From assembly GCA_003952965.2 (NCBI GenBank), contig CM025850.1, positions 29,072,260 through 29,136,259 of the forward strand: DNA of 64,000 nucleotides, written 5' to 3'. Made by a program: the position numbers and the translations under genes. Position 1 is the first letter of the stretch, and each line of letters begins with the position of its first letter. Shown one piece after another: positions 45,704 through 57,014 of this stretch. Under the pieces are notes generated by a model. The model was not told the DNA's origin and did not search any database. It saw nothing but the letters and a program-made list of their open reading frames with translations. This DNA is from Morella rubra. Its lineage: Eukaryota; Streptophyta; Magnoliopsida; Fagales; Myricaceae.

Positions 45704-46444
45704 AATCGAGAATAGAGTGATCGACGGGGTATAGAGTTTCAAGCATATAAGTAATGGTGGTGTGAGAAATGTTTGACAATCATGTTTTGAACTATGGCGT
45801 GACAATGTCTCTTGAAAATGGAGTTTGGTCATTGTGATATGACGTTATTTTGCTTATGTTAGTTGATGACTATTGCATGAACTCGTAGTTGGGATAGATC
45901 ACCCTGATTTCTTATGTGAATTAATTTTGAGACAACTTTGTTGACGTAATTGTGGTGCACTGCACAATATTGATATTCCTAAAGTATAAATGTGCATAAA
46001 TGCTGTTAAACTTTTTTCATATTGCGTGAACTTGGGTATGCATCACACACATATAGAAGGATATATTTTTTTTCCTTGCAAGCGTGGGAGTGTAGTTATG
46101 TGGCCTCACAGATGGATTGGTTAGTTGGTGCATTTTAACTATAGCAGAGGAACATCACCATTTCACACGATCTATTAAATTTTACTTGATTTTTTCTTGA
46201 CAGATGACCATTGTGCCTTTGTGTTGTTGTGGTGGGTGACGCATGCATCTCCTTGAAGCGAGAGCAAATAAGAACTATGGGAGATGGTTTTATCGATGTC
46301 CATATAGAAATGTATGATGGCAATTTGTATGTATAGTGAAAATTGAAGTTATAATTAATTCCATATGTAATGTCAACAACATATGCTTTTTAATTTGTTA
46401 ATTAAAAATGTGATTGATAATTTTTGTAACTTCGCTTAATGCAG

Positions 46445-46639
46445 GACCACCTTGGTGCCTTCATTTGGGCAGATGAGTACGAACATAAATTGGGTATAGG
46501 AGCACCAGCACCAGCTGTGGACCACCAACAAATGCGACGCGGACATGCAGTCCAACAGAGGCGAGCAGAGTCGAACATAATCATAATAGCGTTGATGTGT
46601 ATTATTCTGATCTTACTCGGAATGTTGATGGCCAAATAA
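46445..46639 (+). CDS. Small ORF with hydrophobic C-terminus in the Harbinger element
   Basis: Following an acceptor-like TTAATGCAG, the frame reads DHLGAFIWADEYEHKLG, a linker with QQMRRGHAVQQRR, then NIIIIALMCIILILLGMLM and the end. That last stretch of about 19 hydrophobic residues looks like a C-terminal membrane anchor. It could be a 3' exon of the transposase transcript or a separate small gene; neither is standard for this superfamily. No family is recognised. Confidence 0.3.
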   Translation, partial: DHLGAFIWADEYEHKLGIGAPAPAVDHQQMRRGHAVQQRRAESNIIIIALMCIILILLGMLMAK

Positions 46640-47103
46640 ATGTCAATAACTCATAGATAGTACGGCCAATGGTATTTGATTTTGCAAATGCTTAGCTATA
46701 GGGCGTTGCAAGTGAACATGGATTATCATGTACTATTTTTGACACCATGATGCAACAGTATTCTTAATATATTATGGGACAAAAATTCGGGGTACTTTGA
46801 TGGTTAACTTTTTGTGCATTATATGAAAATTAAGAACCATAGAACCCTTTTTTCATTTATTTTTTTAATCAAGAAGCATTGAATCTATGGGGCATGGGCG
46901 TTGGTTGCAATCTTACTTCCAATTCGGTACATGTCATTTTTTTTCTTTTTTTAACCTAAGAGACTAGCTGAATCTGCTTAGTATTGTTCTGGTCACGTCT
47001 AACCAAATAGGAATAAATAAAAATGCTTCACTTGTTTAAATATATCCCACTAACAACTAAATTCACAATGATAATGTTGAAAGACAAAAATTAAAACTCA
47101 GTT

Positions 47104-47377
47104 TCAGCTCTCAGTTTGCTCCCTTAGCCTCCGAATATTGCTCCTAACAGTCACGGCACATGCAGTGGTCATTGTGTATGCACCTCCTGCTTTCACTTTT
47201 CCACAATCCTTGCAACTCCAAATTCTCATAACCTTTCTCTTCACTGCAAACTTCCTGCAAAACTCGTAGAAGAATTTGCTGTGTTGGCTGACCTCCATCT
47301 TCTTAATCTGCTTCCACAAACTCTACACAGGTGCCATACTTCCCAACATTACCAGCCTTATTGGTTCTATTTGTCAT
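47104..47377 (-). pseudogene. RPL37A: Ribosomal protein eL43 (RPL37A) pseudogene, intronless, in the Harbinger element
   Basis: The minus strand begins ATG at 47377 with MTNRTNKAGNVGKYGT, matching the eL43 N-terminus. A small rearrangement shifts the frame, and it continues [14 protein letters not shown]. The last part includes [18 protein letters not shown] and [10 protein letters not shown], ending in a stop at 47104. eL43 is a 92-aa zinc-ribbon protein of the 60S subunit. Its first CxxC is altered here (YEFC for CEFC), which would break zinc binding. No introns interrupt the copy, suggesting a retrocopy or a capture. It lies about 360 bp inside the right TIR. Confidence 0.88.
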
Positions 47378-47779
47378 TTTGGAGGAGCAGATAACCATAG
47401 AAAATCCCGACAATGTTCCTGAGCGCACGGCCAGAAAAGACAAAAAAAATAAAATTCGGTACAACTCGTTCCTCTCAAAAAGTGCATTTCCACTTCCCTT
47501 GAAGGCAAAATCGTCACAATTTAGAGGGGAATAGTAAAAGTGGAGTCCTTCATGTCAGGGAAGACAGCAGTCGTGGGGCCCATACTGTTCAGCTAAGCAA
47601 CTCTGCCAATGGTCACGCGTGTCAGAGACCCCACTTGAATTCAGCTCATGCCAAACGGGTCTTGAGTTTCAGACTGAGCTTTAAGACTCAGACTACGACT
47701 GAAACCAAATCTCAGTCTGAATCTGCCTTCTAAACAAGGCCTAAAAGGTAAAAATTTATATATTGTGGTTGCTATGTGA

Positions 47780-48200
47780 AGCTAGCCTTGATGTTGTAAC
47801 GTGGGGTACCAGGGCCTCTGCATCTCCTCAAACACATACCCGCGTGGATTATATTTTAGAACTTGCTTTGGCTCAATTGAGATCTATCTGACAGACTTGG
47901 GTCACTATGGTGAATGACAACACTAAAGGCTCTATTGACTCGATTTGCCACGACTCTCGTCTCTTACTTCACTAGTTTGATTAGTGGGAGTTTTTGTTTT
48001 CCTACTGTAGTGTTGCGCACAACATTGCTCATTGGGCCACATTTTTTCTTTTTGAGGGGTGTTTCCCACCATCTTGAGCTTTTGTCTAGTACCCTTTGGA
48101 TGTATTTGGGCTGACCCCCTTAACTTGTGTAATCCCTTTTGTGATCTCTTGTTGATCTGTGGACTCCTTGAGATCTTAATGAAGTATTGCTTAAAAAAAA
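47780..48200 (+). mobile_element. 5'-truncated LINE 3' end
   Basis: The plus strand keeps a LINE RNase H C-terminal tail in broken frames (GSIDSICHDSRLLL, then VAHNIAHWATFF). It has a 3' UTR and ends in TTAAAAAAAA at 48191-48200. 5' truncation with a short A-tail is typical of LINE insertion. No target duplication is evident. It lies immediately outside the right end of the Harbinger element. Confidence 0.6.
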
Positions 48201-49014
48201 GTCAGAGAAGCAGGATCCAGTAGTAGTGAATAAATATTCAGATTTTAATAATGCATGCCGGAGATTCCTTAGACACCATACCATTCGTGGAATAGTTCTA
48301 GCGTCTGTGTAAATAATTAATACAAGATTAGCCCGAAGTCCCACTGCCCATTAAGTAGCAAATCACTCACCATTTGAACCTCATCAGCTTCGAACCTACC
48401 ATTTCTCCAAGCTGGACAGAAATTCTGCCCTGGAGGCAGCCAAGGGTCTTTACGGAGGTTCACATTCGCTCCATTTCTAGGTAGCAAACATAACCTCTCT
48501 TTAAGCATCGGTAAAACTTTCAGAATACCTCTCCACACCCAAGAGAAATTGCCACCCGAATCACGCAGCTTATAAGGATTAGAGACCTTATATTTGCTCT
48601 TAACTGTTTGGACCCATAAACTCCCAGGCTCTTTGAAAATCTTTCAACCCAATTTTGCTATGAGAGCTTTGTTCAACTCAAACATTCTCCTCATCCCCAA
48701 CCCGCCTACCTCCTTTGGCAAGTAAATCGCATCCCAAGCTCACAGTGTATAATTTCTAACCTTTTGCATAGGGAATCCCCACCAAAAATCCTTAAGCATG
48801 TGGTCGATCTCCTAACACCAACCTTTAGGCAATAAGAATGAAGACATGCAATAGATAGGCATAGCCATCGCCACTAATTTAATCAAAGTAGTTTGGCCCA
48901 TTTTGGATAAAGCTCTCCCCTTCCATCCTACCACCTTGGACAACACTTTAACTTTGATCTCCACAAACGATTTTTCCTCAATATCCACACAAAAAAAGGT
49001 AGCCCCAGTCTACA

Positions 49015-49900
49015 GTGGCAGAGCCAGGAACGAATCTAAAGGGGGGCCACTCCTAAGAAAAATAACAAAAAAAATTTTACTACGTAATGCAAAAAAATGC
49101 TTTAAGAGTTAAAATATTAAAAATTAAGGACTAAAAACATTAAAAATATATTATGCCTCTTCCTTCATGGGTAATAATAATGCTTTATGTTGGTAGGCAA
49201 AGTTATCTGAAAAGATACAAATGTTAACTATGTACAAATCTTAGAGCAGAGCTGCTTAGCCTCTGCAATTTGCCCCCTCTCTTGTTATTGAAAGGAAGAG
49301 CACTCAAGCTCTAATCTTTACTTTTCGTTTAACAAGTGAATAAAAAGAGAGGACATGTTTAAAACATTCGACCTCCAAGATGGTATAGAGTGCGGATCCA
49401 ATAGAATATCAAAAAATTGAACATGTACTCTTAAAAATTTCAATTACCTCAAGCATGCTTTTCAGTCTACAAATAATATCATAACAAAAAGCAACATCAA
49501 GATCTTAGAAACACCAGAGACCTTAATCTAAAACCAGCAAGTATTCATATATTGTGTGTATATAAACTTAAATCAAAGCGAGTTAATATCAAAATGAGAT
49601 TATATTTCAAAGGGGGCCTGCCCCGGAAACAAAAGAAAATAATAATGACCTGAGTCAATTTCAACAACTCCAAGAGTTTCTAGTTAATACAACCCCTTGT
49701 TCACACGAGCTGACCAGTACAATTAGGCAGATAATCACCAAGACAACGGGATCAACAATCTTGTTCCCAGCTCTATTAACACAAGCTTTCTAAAACCCCA
49801 TTTAATAAAATTGGAAATTCCGTTTTGCATAAAATTGGAAACCCCAAGAGAAATATTAGTTATATATATATATTCAACCTTTGCATTGGGCCACCGGTTG
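49015..49900. mobile_element. Insertion in the LINE RT, starting CAGTGGCAGAGCCAGG
   Basis: LINE homology stops at about 49012 and resumes at about 49903. The insert opens CAGTGGCAGAGCCAGGAACG and then AAAGGGGGGCCA. Its interior includes a run AAAGGGGGCCTGCCCCGG at about 49610 that resembles the far end of the same element type. Many plant repeats begin CAGTGGCGGAGCCAGG, but the superfamily is not clear to me. The right boundary is uncertain. Confidence 0.5.
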
Positions 49901-49901
49901 C

Positions 49902-49915
49902 CCCCCCCCCCCCCC
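49902..49915. repeat. Homopolymer C-run (about 14)
   Basis: A poly-C tract at the point where LINE homology resumes. It reads as a Gly run in the LINE frame and is probably slippage or an assembly-sensitive tract. Confidence 0.8.
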
Positions 49916-50967
49916 GGGGAACATTGGCCCCAGATATTTGTTGTTTGCTGACATGGCCTTAACTTGCAGAGAGTCACATAGAGCACTAACCAGATCCAGG
50001 GTTAGTATTTTCACTACAATAGAGGGCAAATTTTCCATAGCCAACCATTTGACCGGACGACCTTGAATATTTGGATAGTATTTCGCCAATAACAGCCACT
50101 TCTTGTCTATTAGCACCATAGAAAATCATCAGGTCGTCGGCAAATAAGAGGTGTGAAATAGAAAGAGCCGATCTATTCATTTTGATGCCATGAATCAAAC
50201 CAAGCCCTTCAACCACCATGAGCATCCTCGGTAACACCTCTAAACTGAGAATAAATAAAGATGGGGAAAGGGGATCCCCTGCCTCAAGCCTCTGGTAGGT
50301 TTAAAAAACCCATAAGCTGTCCCATTCAAAAGCATCGAAAAGTTGATAGTAGAAATACACTGATGCATCCAACCTATCCACATGTCACAAAACCCGAAAC
50401 ACTTCATAACATGGAGAAGGAAGTCTCATTCCAGACGATCATAGGCCTTCTCCATGTCAAGCTTAAGTGCCGCCAACCTTTTTCGACCTCTTTTTGCTTT
50501 CATCGAGTGAAGTACTTCTTGTCCCATAATAATATTTTCTTGAATAGCACGCCCCGGTACAAAGGCTGCCCGGTAAGGAGAGATAATTTTGTTGAGCACC
50601 CATTTAAGTCGAGTGAAAAACACCTTCTTACTTTGAATGCTACATTGCACAAGCTGATCGACCTGTATTGTTCAATCTTCGTAGGATGGTCCACCTTGGC
50701 CAGCAACACCATAAAGGTGTGATTTAACTGTTTGCGCAGAAAATCCGTTCTGAAAAAATGTGGCACCATAGCAATAAGCTCATCCTTCATTGTGCTCCAA
50801 TAAAACTGATAGAAGATGGCTGACAGGGCATTTGGACCAGGTGCTTTGAGGGCACGCGATTGGTTCAAAGCTGCTGTAATTTCTTCCACAGATGGTTGTG
50901 CTACCAAGCAAGCATTCTTTTCGGAAGAAATATTCTGCTGGATTAGCTCAGCCAATTTCCCATCAAA

Positions 50968-51088
50968 AAGTGTTTGGGTCACTCAGTCCAATTTCCCTGT
51001 TGGGACGGGAAGGAAGAATCCTGGGCACAACGGTTGGGAGATGGCCAGAAGAATTTTTACTCGAATATACTGAGTGACCCAAACACTT
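50968..51088. repeat. Perfect 20-bp inverted repeat around 81 bp
   Basis: AAGTGTTTGGGTCACTCAGT (50968-50987) and its exact reverse complement (51069-51088) flank an 81-bp loop. They sit at the point where LINE ORF1 sequence is joined to RT sequence with the endonuclease missing. Confidence 0.9.
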
Positions 51089-51789
51089 CTTGGGGATCTG
51101 AAATCCACATCCAAAACCATCCCAGCCTTACAAGCTGCCCAACCTGCCTTCTGTCTAGTGGTTTTGCCCCATCGGAAGTCGATGCACCTGGACCCAAATA
51201 GGAATCTCCTCAAAATCAACTTCACTGATAGTTTCATCTTGTTCCAGTTCTTTCAAGACCAGCGGAAACCCCTTAATGTTCCAAGGGGCTTGATCCATAA
51301 TACGTTGTCTACTCTCCTTTGAAGGGAAGGAGAAGATAAATCTGTCGCCTTCAACCTCCTCAACGACCAGGTTTTTGACAAAGTGCTAGGATCTATAAAT
51401 AGATACCCGAGTACCAACCTTATTAAAAGGTCTATCAGAGATAATTTTGCCAACTAGCGAGAGTTCAATCCCTGAATCATCATCTGCCTCCTCCCAATGT
51501 ACAACTTCCCCTCCTTTATTACCGACTTCCAGGACCAGTGAGCCTGAAATGTCCTCCATGACCACGATATCACCTCCAGACTAGGGAGGCAGCCTTGAAG
51601 ACCGTAGCCGAATGTCTCTTGAATACGTAACAAGAAATCCCTAAGTCAAGATCACCGTAAACCAGAACAAGAGCCTAAAAGCCCCAGGAAGCTCTTCATC
51701 CTAGAGCAGAGTCGAACACCTCCTACTGGCCTGAAGTCAAACATGGCTTTCCAAGCGCTATGACAGGACTTGTGACACACTGGTGCTGA

Positions 51790-53400
51790 GACTGTGAATC
51801 ATCAATATGGATACGTCTGATTTAGAGGCTCTTTGGAATTGAACTATGAGTATGATATAGATAGATAGTCTTGAATAGAATAGTTTGATTTTTCCTCCTT
51901 TTCTTATCTACATATATTCTCTAGTCGTGTTTTCCTACTCTTGATCTGTTATGCAAAAGAAATACATGTAAATTGCAGAACTATGAGCATTTGGATTTCT
52001 GTGTGCTTTGATCCAGATTCATCCTCTAATGAGTTCACCTCCTCATAGAATCATGCATAAAATTCTTTGGAACTTAGCTTCTTTCCTTTAATTTGCAGCT
52101 AAACAACCTTATTTACCAATAGCAAGAATCCAGCCAGAAAATAACTTTTCTAGGGATGGGGTTTTCTTCTCACTTCTGGGGAAATTAAGCCACTAGAGCT
52201 CTCCTGGGACTTGCATTTTAGTGGAGATGGGTTACATCATAACAGTTTCGTCTTGCCTCTTCATACTGTCAGTGAGTACGATGAAACCATAGCTCACATG
52301 CTTCAGTAGGGGTGCAAAACAAGGGGCTTCTAAATTAGCAGCCCGGGCCCTTTTAAATTGGTGCTTGATTGTAACTTTAGCAAAACAAATGGATAAAGCA
52401 ACTGTTCAATTGGATTTTGGTCACATTAAACTATATAGGGCTTTTCAAAGACACCCCAAACTCTCTGGTCTGACTCCAGTTGGTCTGAAGATTTGGAGCC
52501 ACTTTGGTTAACATACTTGGTCCATTATTGAAATGGTCGTGATACAGGCTTGACAAGAACCTGTTCAAGACACAACTTATATATAGACCTTTGACGACAA
52601 ACAAAAGAACTACAGAAGGAAAGAGACAAATGAGTTGCTTTGCAGTGTTGTTCTAATACATGATTAGAGGTTATACTTGTGGGGCCTCCATAATCCAACC
52701 AGGATCCTAATAAATTATGACTTGCAGTGCATCCTTCTGTTTTCATTCCTTCAAATCACAATCAATGCCTAACTCGAGGCATCGGTGAGAGTTTCAGTTT
52801 TATTTACTGGAACCTTCGCTGGACCTGCTTCATGAACTCCATCAAATTAGAAGTAACATACTAAATGATATTGGATTACTGTGTACAGGATGAGCTACAA
52901 TGGTTAATGCAACACCTACTTCTGCACTTTGTATTTCTTGACCATTGCTTGCTCATTTCTTGAAGCTTCACTCATGTTTTCAGATCCAAACCTAAAACAG
53001 ATGCTTCTTCTGCTCCAGAAGTTTGGCATCTCTTGTTTGAAAAATCAACATTAGACTGATTTCAATCTGAGGCAATCATGATTACAGGTTTCAGGTATCA
53101 CCATTAGAAACAAAGCTTGGGGTGCGGAATATTGCATTCCTTTGATCTGGGATTTTGATGGTAAACTATGTTGCTTCTGCACCAGCAGCAATTTCCATGC
53201 CTCACATGAAAAATTTTCCACTGAACTTTACCTCATGTGCTTTTACACGTTTCCTACGCAGATTATGCATGTGCATTTCTTTCTTGATTTCCTTCTACAA
53301 TGATCAATCCAAAGTGAAGTCCTTAAATAGCATGTTTGCAGGCTTTTAACCATAGATAAAAGATGCCTGCTCATATAGTCGTGGTGTTCATCTTGATATT
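51790..53400. other. Spacer downstream of IQM, no gene seen
   Basis: Moderately AT-rich, with only short open frames lacking motifs. The IQM 3' UTR is expected within a few hundred bp of 53823. Confidence 0.4.
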
Positions 53401-53822
53401 CCAGGTTTGTTTATTGGGGTTTGTGTCTTCTCATTACCGCAGTGACCAGGATATCATTTTGTGGTGATGATTTGGCGTTTTTGAAACTATACTTTCGTTT
53501 TTTTATCTCTGTAATTAACTAGTTCAGAGCACGAGTGTGTGAATGCAAAACAGTATTCAGATCTCTTACTCGAAAGACGAGACATTATTTTTAGATCTCA
53601 GTGAATTGAAAGAACTGGTATGGGTTTCTTCTCTACATAGACTTAAAGGGCAGCACATCGTCCAACTCCCTTCCACTACAATTCCATTTCCCCCGCTATC
53701 TACAAAAATTATGAGCAGAATAGTGGCATAAAAAGCAAAAGAATTTCCTATGTCATCGTCTCTAACCCTTCTGGGTAATACTAAGGTCCACTCTGTATTT
53801 TGGTTTCATCTATTTGATCAGT

Positions 53823-56800
53823 CTATGGTGCGGATGATTTAGACAGTATCGCTTGTTCCGGAGTAAGGGAACTATGGAGTGTAATTGTCTCTCTACGCAC
53901 GGAAGTTGGAGTAAGAACCTTTGGGCTCAAGTGGGATGAGGTCCGGGGGGAAAGTATGACACTTCTCGATCGTGGAGACAAGTTGGCTTGCTCTAAAACC
54001 CGGAATTGAAGCTCAGAAGGATAGTCTCTCATGCAGCCAATCCGCGGTCCAGCTCCGGTTGCCCATCTACTGGATAATTGCTTGGCTAACTGGTATGACT
54101 TCCTTCCTTTATGCGAACCTATTCTTTGTATGATTTTTTCCTTTGGAATGGGCTGTTCATGGACTTCTTCCTCTTCTTCATCAAACAAGTTCAGTTTAGA
54201 AACCATGAAATCATCCTCCGGTAAAAATGATTCTTCTGCTGTCTCGTAACCATCTTCTGAAGAAGAATCTGGAGGATGAGCGTGGCAACTGGGTGGAAGT
54301 GCTTCTTTCTTACTATCGTCAAACACAACATGTTGTTTTGGTATTTCAAGTCTAGTTATTTTCGAGCCTAATTCTCGTGGGAATCTCAACATGGGTACTT
54401 TGGAATTTTCAGCAGCATCAGAATCCTGATCCTGGGAATCAGTGCGCTTTTGAACTGAGAAACATTTGCCCAGTAATTCAGTATCCTGACATAAATTTGC
54501 TTCCGTTGGATTGTCTTGAAGGCATAAGTGGTTGGCCATTATAGTAAAGCCTTCTTCATCCTCCTCACTTGGGTTTTTCTGATACATAGGAAGAGAAAAG
54601 CACGTCAGGATTTGTATTGATAAAATACTTAAATGAACTCAGGCAAACAGAGTCCCTGCATGCACTGACAAAGCAGGAGTTCTTTGGCTGCTACAAAAGA
54701 GCATGTCTTTCCATACTAAGGCAAGTGTCACCATAAAATGTAGGGTGCACAGATAGTTTATGGCCAGCCAGTAATGCCAATGTCAACATAATGAAACCAG
54801 TCTTAAAAAAAAAAAAAAAAAAAAAAAAACAAAAACCCTGAGGAGCAAAATCAGCCTGTTCTACCTTTACATTGGTGAGATCTACATTGTGTTCCTTCAG
54901 GAACAACATCAATTCCTCAAAATTTTCTTCTGTTGGTAGATAATGCCCACTGTGAGGCCAAACTACCTATTAAAATTGACAGAACCTTGTTAGCATGTCA
55001 ATCAAATTTCACAAAAATGAAAAAGAAACCAATTTATCATTCTATTGTTAGATATCCACATATTTGATCTTATACCTTCAGAATGCCATTCTCCACTACC
55101 AATCTTCCAGCGGATAATGTGGCTCCACCTGCCAGGAAACTGGAATGTTGAAATGTGCCCTTGTTCTTCAGCCCAACATACAAGGTCTTGGATGTGCTAA
55201 GCACAAATATCCACTTAGCATCTTTGGGTCCTCCCATTGTATCAAGGAGTTTACCACTCAACTTGTGGAAAAATTTCCCATCCTGTACCACAATTTCATA
55301 CGCCTCCCTTTCCGCCTGGAAAATGAGAAATTTACTCAGAAAATAAATTCCAATGGAACTTATAAATCTTGACATTTTATTCAAACTTCGAGATACTTCA
55401 AATTTTTGAAGTCCAGGTTTTAACCAGATTTTGTCATTAGCTTAAGATACAATACGTAATCAAAGCAGAAAACTATGGGTCTAGTTATTAAGCCAACAAA
55501 TTATAAATAAGGTTTTCTATTTTATTTGGTTTCTGATAATACTCTTGTCAGAGAAAAAATTAATATTGATAGCAATTATTCCATTAAGTATTCCTATTCC
55601 TTTCATTTTGACTTGAAATGTAAATGTGCCCTCATTCTAATTATGATTTCTTGGAATTGCAAGGGACAAGAGGCTCACCGGACCAAGATACTTAATGCAT
55701 TGTTGCTGAAGCTTTAATCGAGGACATCTCTCAAGATTGACTTCTTTCCCTTCTCCGATATCAATCCTGTATTGGTTTTGAAGTTATTATCACAAAAAGG
55801 AGAAAAAGATTTTCATTGTCAACCAAAAGTCAAGCTGACAGATTTGTTCCTGATCCTAGTAATCTTACCAGTAGAAGAATGGCTGTTTACTCTCACATTG
55901 CAGCCATGTCACATAGTAAAATTGAAGATTATGGCCATAGCGATGGCGGGGATCAATCTGTTAAGGAGAAAGGACAACACTAAGAGAGGCCACAAATGAA
56001 AACTAGAAGTTTAATTCAAAGATATTATTTCAAGCATGGGACTTACAGCCTCAAGCCAATGTTGTAAAGCAAGTTTACGAGCATTTTCATCCTTAGATAA
56101 GCCTTTCCCAACCTGCAAAGAGCTTATTAAAATAAAAACCGTGCAATATCATATAGGCGTGCATCAAATTGATTACAGCTTACCTTAGCAGCTTTAGTTC
56201 TTGCCCTTGACCAACGTGAAACTGCAGTCTCAGGTTTCTCAATGTCAAAGAATGATATAGAGCTTCGCTTTAGCTCTGCAAAATCAAGCAGCTTCCACCT
56301 ACAAGTTGAATTGCAAGAAAATTTATTACATTATACGCTGGGAGGTTAATGGACATAAAACCTATCCATGCCACTCTGGTAAGACAGACTCTACGCATTA
56401 AGTGTGAACATAAAATGATTCCCTGTTCAATTATCACCTTTTGATTCTAAGGTAAAATAAGGACAAATAAAAGGATAGTTTTATCCCCACGCATTATCCA
56501 CACTTTTCTCTAGAGAAATGCTCATAAAAACTTATACGAACCATCTCTGCTCCACAAGAACTGCACAATCTGCTAGCTGTCTCCTTGTTCGGAAACTCTT
56601 GTACACTTTCTGCAACTTCAGTGCCGCCTCGTATCTTTGCTTCTCTGGATCTGGCAGTGGTGATGGGTTTTTCTCAGACAATTTATCTGATTTTGGCAAT
56701 TGGTCTCCAACATCACCAGTTTTAGAGCTAACACATGTACCAAACGCATCATTTTGCACTTCTGCGGGACTAGTTTTGAATGAGAGCATGGTCTCCAACC

Positions 56801-57014
56801 CCTTCCCTTTAAAGCTTAGTGATCCTTCTAATGATAGAGTTGTCAAACCATATGACTTCGTAATAGTTGATTCTAAATCGCGGCCATTGAAACTGACTGA
56901 TCGCAATGAATCCCTCAAATCTCTGTCTGAACTAATTGATCTTATAAGAATAGATTCAAGCCGACTATCCTCATCATCAAGATCGGCCAGTGGACATGAA
57001 AAGGATAACCCCAT
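53823..57014 (-). CDS. IQM-family calmodulin-binding protein (IQ domain-containing protein)
   Basis: Eight coding exons with GT-AG junctions and consistent phases: 57014-56542, 56298-56184, 56112-56047, 55957-55869, 55766-55679, 55315-55076, 54966-54865, 54578-53823. The protein is 642 aa. It starts [12 protein letters not shown], the conserved IQM start, rather than at an in-frame Met 18 codons upstream. An IQ motif ([16 protein letters not shown], about residues 130-145) is followed by the IQM core: [67 protein letters not shown] and [13 protein letters not shown], to about residue 391. The tail (392-642) is Ser-rich with an acidic stretch. IQM proteins bind calmodulin, independently of calcium in known members, and act in stress and stomatal signalling. 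Which paralogue this is cannot be told. No lesion was seen. Confidence 0.93.
54803..54829. repeat. Poly-A run in the last IQM intron
   Basis: A plus-strand A homopolymer of about 25 lies in the intron between the last two exons (54579-54864). On the gene strand it is a T-run. Confidence 0.85.

Larger units (their letters stand above)
36498..47741 (+). mobile_element. 11.2-kb PIF/Harbinger DNA transposon
   Basis: The left end GGCCTTGTTTGGAAG and the reverse-complemented right end GGCCTTGTTTAGAAG match at 14 of 15 positions. They are flanked on both sides by TAA (36495-36497 and 47742-47744), the expected 3-bp TWA target duplication. CAG/TCTGA-rich subterminal sequences lie inside both ends. 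The two diagnostic genes of the superfamily are inside on the plus strand: a Myb/SANT-like gene (38.45-39.52 kb) and a DDE transposase (43.9-45.7 kb). Both are damaged. The element also contains an eL43 pseudogene, an unrecognised two-exon ORF and a small ORF with a hydrophobic end. It is larger than the usual 3-6 kb, so internal insertions or captured sequence are likely. Confidence 0.85.
48201..51560 (-). mobile_element. Second LINE fragment, internally deleted and interrupted
   Basis: On the minus strand, 51253-51460 carries a DUF4283 ORF1 start (LVGKIISDRPFNKVGT in a broken frame). 50500-50982 carries RT sequence (SRALKAPGPNALSAIFYQFY and YRSISLCNVAFKV), and 49986-50237 carries the catalytic loop SHLLFADDLMIFYGAN with both Asp intact. 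48317-49010 carries the zf-RVT-like region (SWVWRGILKV and DPWLPPG). The whole endonuclease and much of ORF1 are missing between the first two pieces. The RT is split from the zf-RVT part by an insertion at about 49015-49900. Dead element. Confidence 0.8.
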
